Shown: in pieces, positions 58,349-64,000 of the stretch
Position numbering within the stretch: the first letter of the stretch is position 1
Layout: every line of letters starts with the position of its first letter
Assembly: GCF_029852145.1 (NCBI RefSeq)
Contig: NC_079979.1
Location: 12,626,642 to 12,690,641, forward strand
Length of the DNA: 64,000 nt
Direction of reading: 5' to 3'
DNA from: Microplitis mediator
Lineage: Eukaryota; Arthropoda; Insecta; Hymenoptera; Braconidae
Notes under the pieces: generated by a model
Databases searched by the model: none
What the model saw: the letters and a program-made list of their open reading frames with translations, nothing else
Told to the model about the DNA's origin: nothing
Translations under genes and position numbers: made by a program

Positions 58349-61300
58349 ATGCAAATTAGAGTCACGTCAGAAATTTTTCTAATCTTAGTTCTTATTTTGT
58401 TAAATACAAATACAATTTTTGGAAATGACAATAATTACCACTATCGATGTGCACAAGACAATGATCAAGTGAGTATATTCAGTAAAAAATATTAATTGTT
58501 ATTATCATTCTAAGACTGATTTATCTAAATCGTATAAAATATAATTTGACTATAAATACATGTCGGCGGTATAATTAGAATATTTAGTATTAACTTAATG
58601 TTTTATTAATTTCATTTTAACTTAATATCATACAAGTGCAATCCTGTCCATTCGCAACCATGCTGTATGTCAAAGAGTACGTGTGAAAAAAATGAACTCA
58701 ATAATTTATATACATGCAAAAAACAAGGTATTTTTACGGATGATTAAGTAAAACAATACATCTAAATAGATATACAGTACAACCTGGTTATAAGTGACTG
58801 TTAGATGCTATAGGAGAAAATTTTCATGGAAATGGCTTTTCCCTACTACTATTTATTACTCGGCGATCGCTCGGTTTTCTACATATGCGTACATCGTGTT
58901 TGTGCTTGTGCCTTCAGTCCTATTATGAGTTATAGTTGACGTTTGTCATTTATCTGCATTATCTCACCCCGAGCCCATTTTTACTATGATTTGGCTTGAA
59001 TAATTAGAGCCTCGTTAGCTCGGGGAAAGTAGAAAATCTAGCAGGGGACGAACAAGCGTATAATTGTTTGTTGGCAACCCGAAAGAAACAAGTGGAGGAA
59101 GCCCTTTTAGTCCAGTCGGCAAGTGATTTAAATGGCGGTCCTAGTAGATTAAGCGAGGCGGAGACCGATTTTGACGATTTTTTTTTTGATTCCGCACTAA
59201 AAAAGGATTTCCAAAAAAGTTGAACAGGTTTCCCGTGTTGCTTTTGATTATTTAAATATTTAAAAATTAGTACTTAGTTAACTTTTAAATATCTCGGAAA
59301 CTATAGGGAAATCGGGAAAAAAAATTAAGAATAAAATGTAGAGAAATAATCAAAGAAAAAAATGAAACCAATCCGAAGTCTATACGACTAATAGTTTACG
59401 AGATATGATTTTTTTAATGCAAATTAATTTTTCGCCGCGCGCGCGGGAGTAAACAATTACCTGGAACTTTTTGAAAAATGCATAAATTAATAAAAATTTT
59501 TTTCTAATTCGTAGTTCTTACAATTCAAGCCGATAAACGAAAAGTTTCAAATCGAAAAAATAATTTTTTCGATTTTTTACATTAAAAAAACCATTTTTTG
59601 GTTTTTTGGATTTAAAAAATCAAAATTACCAAAAAAATTTTTTTGATGCAAATACAATTATTCTATTAGTTAAAATATACTCCCTAAATAAAAAAATAAT
59701 CTAAAAAAAAATTTTTTTCTACAAAAAACAATCGATTGAAAATTTTAAATTTTATGTCGCTGGCCCTATCCATTTAATGAGTAAGACAGAGATAGCAATA
59801 TATGTCTGTCACTCTAATCGCTGGTCGAGCGCCGCTAGTGGGGGATTCACAATAATAATAAAGATATATACGGTGGTCATGATTCGAAATATCCAAATCG
59901 TTTTATTTTTTTTTTATACTCCAAACTTTTGTAATAGAAATTTTTTTTTTATTCAAATTTATTTTTTTTTTCTTTAATTTCTTCTGTGTGTAAACAAATT
60001 TTTTTTTTTACAAAACTTTTTTTGCAAAAAAAAAATTATTTATCTGAAAAATTAATTTTACAAAAACTTTTTTTTTATCTCAACTTTTTTTGCGTAAAAA
60101 AAATTATTTTTTTTTATCGATTGAAAATTATTCTTTGAAAATATATATTTCAAACAGTATATCTGCTGTAATTATAAAATTTGACATTTAAAAAATTTAA
60201 ATATTAACTGTACTCCACGATGAAAGATTTAAAAATTTTACAGTAATCTAAGTTCAACCTTTTAGGAATCAATAAATATTTATTTTATTAATACTATTGT
60301 GAATAAGGAATGGTTTGGATATAAATTACAATCATTTTTAAAAATATTGAGATTTATTTAAGAACATTAAGTACAAGTTAAATTACTTTTATATCACGTT
60401 AAAAATTTGTTTACACACAGAAGAAATTAAAGAAAAAAAAAAAAAATTTGAATAAAAAAAAAAATTTCTATTACAAAAGTTTGGAGTATAAAAAAAAAAT
60501 AAAACGATTTGGATATTTCGAATTATGACCACCGTATATATCTTTATTATTATTGTGAATCCCCCACTAGCGGCGCTCGACCAGCGATTAGAGTGACAGA
60601 CATATATTGCTATCTCTGTCTTACTCATTAAATGGATAGGGCCAGCGACATAAAATTTAAAATTTTCAATCGATTGTTTTTTGTAGAAAAAAATTTTTTT
60701 TTAGATTATTTTTTTATTTAGGGAGTATATTTTAACTAATAGAATAATTGTATTTGCATCAAAAAAATTTTTTTGGTAATTTTGATTTTTTAAATCCAAA
60801 AAACCAAAAAATGGTTTTTTTCGATTTGAAACTTTTCGTTTATCGGCTTGAATTGTAAGAACTACGAATTAGAAAAAAATTTTTATTAATTTATGCATTT
60901 TTCAAAAAGTTCCAGGTAATTGTTTACTCCCGCGCGCGCGGCGAAAAATTAATTTGCATTAAAAAAATCATATCTCGTAAACTATTAGTCGTATAGACTT
61001 CGGATTGGTTTCATTTTTTTCTTTGATTATTTCTCTACATTTTATTCTTAATTTTTTTTCCCGATTTCCCTATAGTTTCCGAGATATTTAAAAGTTAACT
61101 AAGTACTAATTTTTAAATATTTAAATAATCAAAAGCAACACGGGAAACCTGTTCAACTTTTTTGGAAATCCTTTTTTAGTGCGGAATCAAAAAAAAAATC
61201 GTCAAAATCGGTCTCCGCCTCGCTTAATCTACTAGGACCGCCATTTAAATCACTTGCCGACTGGACTATTTACATAGGGTGTGGGAAGAACTTGCAACCC

Positions 61301-64000
61301 ACCCCTAATCCTACGCAAGCAGGTTGACCAGAGCTGGGAGTCTGGTACCATGGGGGGTCCCATTCCAAGCCCCATTTCGACCAGAGTCTCTTTATTTCCT
61401 GAGATGGAAGGAGTGGGGGGCCCACAGAGGTATGGACTCGTTGTGGCTGTTGGTTTAACACCCACACGCGAAAGGATCTTTGATTCGATCATCGATCTTA
61501 GGGTAATGCCAATAATGAGCTTATGCTCAATACTTCGATTTCTTATGTTATGGTAGAAAAGACGAGATATTCACCGTGCATGTATGCCTGATATAGACGA
61601 GAAAACGGCCTCCCGTAAAACGGAGGTAACATTCGGTCAAGTTACATAAATTAATTAATTACTTACGTACATACTTGATTAAGGGGGGGGGGGGGGGGGG
61701 TAGGGGTTTTAAATTATTTTAAAAAAAATTTTTTTTTAATTTTTTTTCTGAATGAGCAATATGTCAAGAATATTGTGTACAAATTTTAAATCAATCCGAG
61801 TAAAACTAACGGAGTTACAGCGTTTCAAATGACCGGCCGGTATACCTGAATTTTATACCTGCCCGACCTGCCCCTACATACCCCTAGTAGAAATCAGCTG
61901 CAATTTTCTTTGTTCTTCCGAATCCCTTTCTCCGGCAGTGTGTCTTTCAAAGGATGTAAACTGATGACTCAATATAAGTATAAAAATTCATATTCTTTGA
62001 TTGATAGTTTATTTCAAATTTTCACGAATAAAAAACTTTAAATGGATTTTCCCGAAAACGGTATTTTTAAAGTCCGTGAACATCATAACTCAAAATGTAC
62101 TGAACCGATCCCTTTGAAAATTTGAACATTACTTCTTCACATAAATCAACAGGTAACTACGAAGAGTTTTTTTTTGTTTTTCATTTTTTTCTATTTTTTA
62201 ATAACAAATTAACCGCGATTTTTTGAGCTAAAATCGCGTTTTTCACTTCCAAGTGCTGCAAAAAATTGAAAAAAAAAAAAAAAAAAAAAAAAACTCTTCG
62301 TGGTTACCTCGAGAAATACATCAACTTTAAAATGCATATCAATTTTTTTTTTTCCGATGATCCGGTAACGAGTTATGATGTTCACCGCAAAACGACTTTT
62401 TTTCGAGGCGCCTCCGGAGATTCAACGTCACCAGCTTATTAATCAATATTTTTCGTTACAAATTTTTTCTGATATTCTTCAAAAGTTGTACAATAATATG
62501 TGATTAAGTTTAATGAAATTATATTACTCATCTCGCCGGAAAAAAATCACAAAAATATGCTTCTTTTTCGCCTTTAAAACCCTACCCCCCCCCCCCCCCC
62601 CTTAACCTATAAAAGCACTGCAGAAACAATCTCCTTCGCGACAACCGAAAAACTTCGTTAATGGAACTTGGGTGGTGGTACCATATCGAGACGAGGGAAA
62701 AAAATAGAGGGGAAGTAACTTATAGCCGAGTGACTTATAACCAGATTGTACTGCAATATTATTATTGTTAGTTGCAATTTTTATTTTTATTACAGTGCAT
62801 ATAGGAATGTTTTGTACACGAGATGAGAATTGTGATGGAATATTGCATTCAAAGTGTTCAAAAGATAACATGTGTGTTTGCAGGTCTAACAATATGGAAA
62901 TTAACTCTACCATATGTGCACCGCTATTGGGTGAATATTGTATGAAAAATGAAAAGTGTGCACCTGATCATTCTATTTGTATTGATAAAGAATGTCGGTG
63001 CGAGGCATATTATTCATCTGTGTCTAATGATCAATGCAAATTAAGTTAGCTCATTTATTAGATAATTGATCAAGTAATCCAATAAAACTAAGATTTATAG
63101 ATTACCATCGACGTTTTTTCACGTTCTAGAGATACTAGGTGAACTTTGCTCTGACGACAGTGAATGCGAAATAGTTAAGTATGCAAAGTGTTCGGCGTAT
63201 TTTACATGTAAATGTACAGGTAACACTATTGCATTGAATTCAACGTTTTGTGCACCACATTTAGAAGGGTTTTGTGAGAGCGACGATGAATGTATACGAA
63301 TGAATGCTGTTTGTGTTGATAATAAATGTAAATGCAAACCTAACTTAGTTCCTGATTCTAATACTGGTTGTAGAAAAGGTAAATTTGCAGTTCGATAAAC
63401 ATTCGATATTATTCAATAAATTTTTTATTTTTTATTTTCAAATTATCAAGTTAATTCACCGTTGTCCTGCCTACGTGATACCGATTGTATTGAATTTATT
63501 AGTCATTCCGTGTGTCATCGGAATAAGTGTCGGTGCGATATGAAATATTTCCCACTGAATGAGACAGTATGTGCGCCAATGTACAATAAAAGTTGTCAGG
63601 AACCTGAACCATGTGCAACTACGAATTCTCTTTGCATTGATAACAAGTGTCAGTGTAAGCATAGCTATGTATACCACGAATACGAATGCTATCCAAGTAA
63701 ATTGTTTTTATAGTGTATTAGTTATCAACATTAAAGAAAGGTTGTAAAATTATGTTCGTTAACATTTAATAGCATATTTGGGAGAGCCTTGTCGTGACCA
63801 TAAAGATTGTCATAAAATAAAATTTGGAATTTGTTCAAACGATAAGAAATGCGTTTGTGATGATAAATATATGCAGTTTAATGAAACATCGTGTGTGTCA
63901 ATTATAGGTGGATTTTGTTCACACGATAATGAATGTAAAATTTCAAACTCCGAATGTATTAATAATCGATGCGAATGTAAAGCTCATTATTTACCTTTAT
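58349..64000 (+). CDS. Secreted EB-module cysteine-rich protein, 5' part
   Basis: Exons: 58349-58468, 58637-58727, 62796-63044, 63130-63378, 63451-63696, 63773-64000 (open at the edge). Exon 1 encodes a signal peptide (IFLILVLILLN) and the first residues of the mature protein. From exon 3 each exon is 246-249 bases, phase 1 at both ends, and encodes two modules with six spaced cysteines each (for example CTRDENCDG, CSKDNMCVC). This is the EB module of insect and worm secreted or membrane proteins. Internal symmetry shows growth by exon duplication. Intron 2 carries a 4-kb transposon. The 3' end and any membrane anchor lie beyond the window. Specific function unknown; extracellular adhesion or immunity is possible. 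Confidence 0.82.
59032..59223 (+). pseudogene. Possible C-terminal remnant of the element's transposase
   Basis: 64 in-frame codons ending at TGA: ENLAGDEQAYNCLLATRKKQ, then a Ser/Asp-rich tail. Codon use and charge look coding, and the position suits the end of a pogo/jerky-type transposase. The part before 59008 has stops. The last 38 codons are repeated inverted at 61153-61268. Weakly supported. Confidence 0.35.
59108..61268. repeat. Large inverted duplication (arms about 900 bp)
   Basis: TAGTCCAGTCGGCAAGTGAT at 59108 is answered by its complement ending at 61268. The match runs through ACACGGGAAACC, the CGCGCGCGG block (59438/60945) and the ORFs near 59777-59977 and 60389-60628, which are mirror copies. 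A unique centre of about 300 bp lies at 60080-60370. No clear TSD, and the left arm begins inside the coding relic, so this is probably an internal rearrangement rather than an inserted element. Confidence 0.75.
61269..61678. other. GC-richer stretch of unknown origin
   Basis: Higher GC than the surroundings. Overlapping 65-91-codon ORFs on both strands lack recognisable motifs. CGGCCTCCCGTAAAACGGAGG near 61608 can form a hairpin. It may be part of the original transposon or an inserted fragment. Confidence 0.35.
61683..62601. mobile_element. TTAA-flanked MITE with G-run ends
   Basis: A run of 18 Gs then TAGGGGTTTTAAA at the left; TTTAAAACCCTA then a C run at the right. TTAA lies directly outside both (61679-61682, 62602-62605). 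The interior has a long A tract (62267-62292) and AAAATCGCG blocks. No ORF. Confidence 0.75.

Larger units (their letters stand above)
58775..62753 (+). mobile_element. pogo/Tigger-like DNA transposon remnant, 4.0 kb, in an intron
   Basis: Left CAGTACAACCTGGTTATAAG and right complement CAGTACAATCTGGTTATAAG (19 of 20). CAGT ends with this sequence are typical of pogo/Tigger elements, which duplicate TA. TA is present at the left (58773-58774), but the right has CA, so the TSD has decayed. It contains an inverted duplication, a TTAA-flanked element and a short coding relic. Confidence 0.7.

Noticed and set aside
59777..60628. Two near-identical 66-79-codon ORFs
   Set aside because: Mirror copies within the inverted duplication, ending in homopolymer-coded Phe runs.
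1..64000. CRISPR arrays, bacterial operons, phage genes
   Set aside because: Direct repeats here lack CRISPR spacing, and introns and element types are eukaryotic.

Overview
The window is AT-rich eukaryotic DNA from an animal nuclear genome. Evidence: introns with GT..AG borders that keep frame, a gypsy LTR retrotransposon, TIR elements and MITEs of several superfamilies, and secreted EB-type cysteine modules. An insect, most likely a hymenopteran such as a parasitoid wasp, is the best guess. That rests on general gene and repeat content only. Most of the 64 kb is nested transposable elements. Host-type genes occur only at the two ends: the 5' part of a LisH/OFD1-like gene (1-720, minus) and the 5' part of a secreted EB-module gene (58349-64000, plus).

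Left part (1-30669). A 3.3 kb CACTG-ended element (3599-6892) interrupts a decayed coiled-coil gene (3544-7827) and itself contains a Helentron-like element. Next comes an array of duplicated units built around a virus-type gene family with MSV199-like N-terminus, coiled coil and T5orf172/GIY-YIG domain. There are three open copies, all minus (9127-10494, 19586-21043, 24435-25928), and one broken fragment (17441-17675). Their flanks (12306-15513, 21044-23290, 27540-30669) are recognisably the same sequence, each loaded with different MITEs.

Centre (30670-48149). A 17,480-bp DNA transposon with CCCTG...CAGGG ends sits in one of these duplicated flanks. The paralogous flank at 14985 is its empty site, which shows a 2-bp AA target duplication. 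It carries two minus-strand genes: a 13-exon BEN-domain protein (676 aa) and, inside the second BEN intron, a two-exon tnp2-type transposase (939 aa). Every splice junction I traced keeps the frame. One end has four roughly 240-bp subterminal repeats. Nested genes plus subterminal repeats resemble the plant En/Spm (CACTA) layout of tnpA and tnpD, with a BEN protein in the DNA-binding accessory position. This is the most interesting system in the window.

Right part. A gypsy element (49167-57295) has 170-bp LTRs, a tRNA-Lys-type primer site, a frameshifted gag, an intact pol, and a third ORF of unknown function. A diverged second copy of that ORF's end lies directly before the 5' LTR. The EB-module gene follows. 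Its second intron holds a 4-kb pogo/Tigger-like element containing a 2.2-kb inverted duplication and a TTAA-flanked G-run element.

All exon borders, TIRs and TSDs were read by eye. Family names rest on motif recognition, not database searches.
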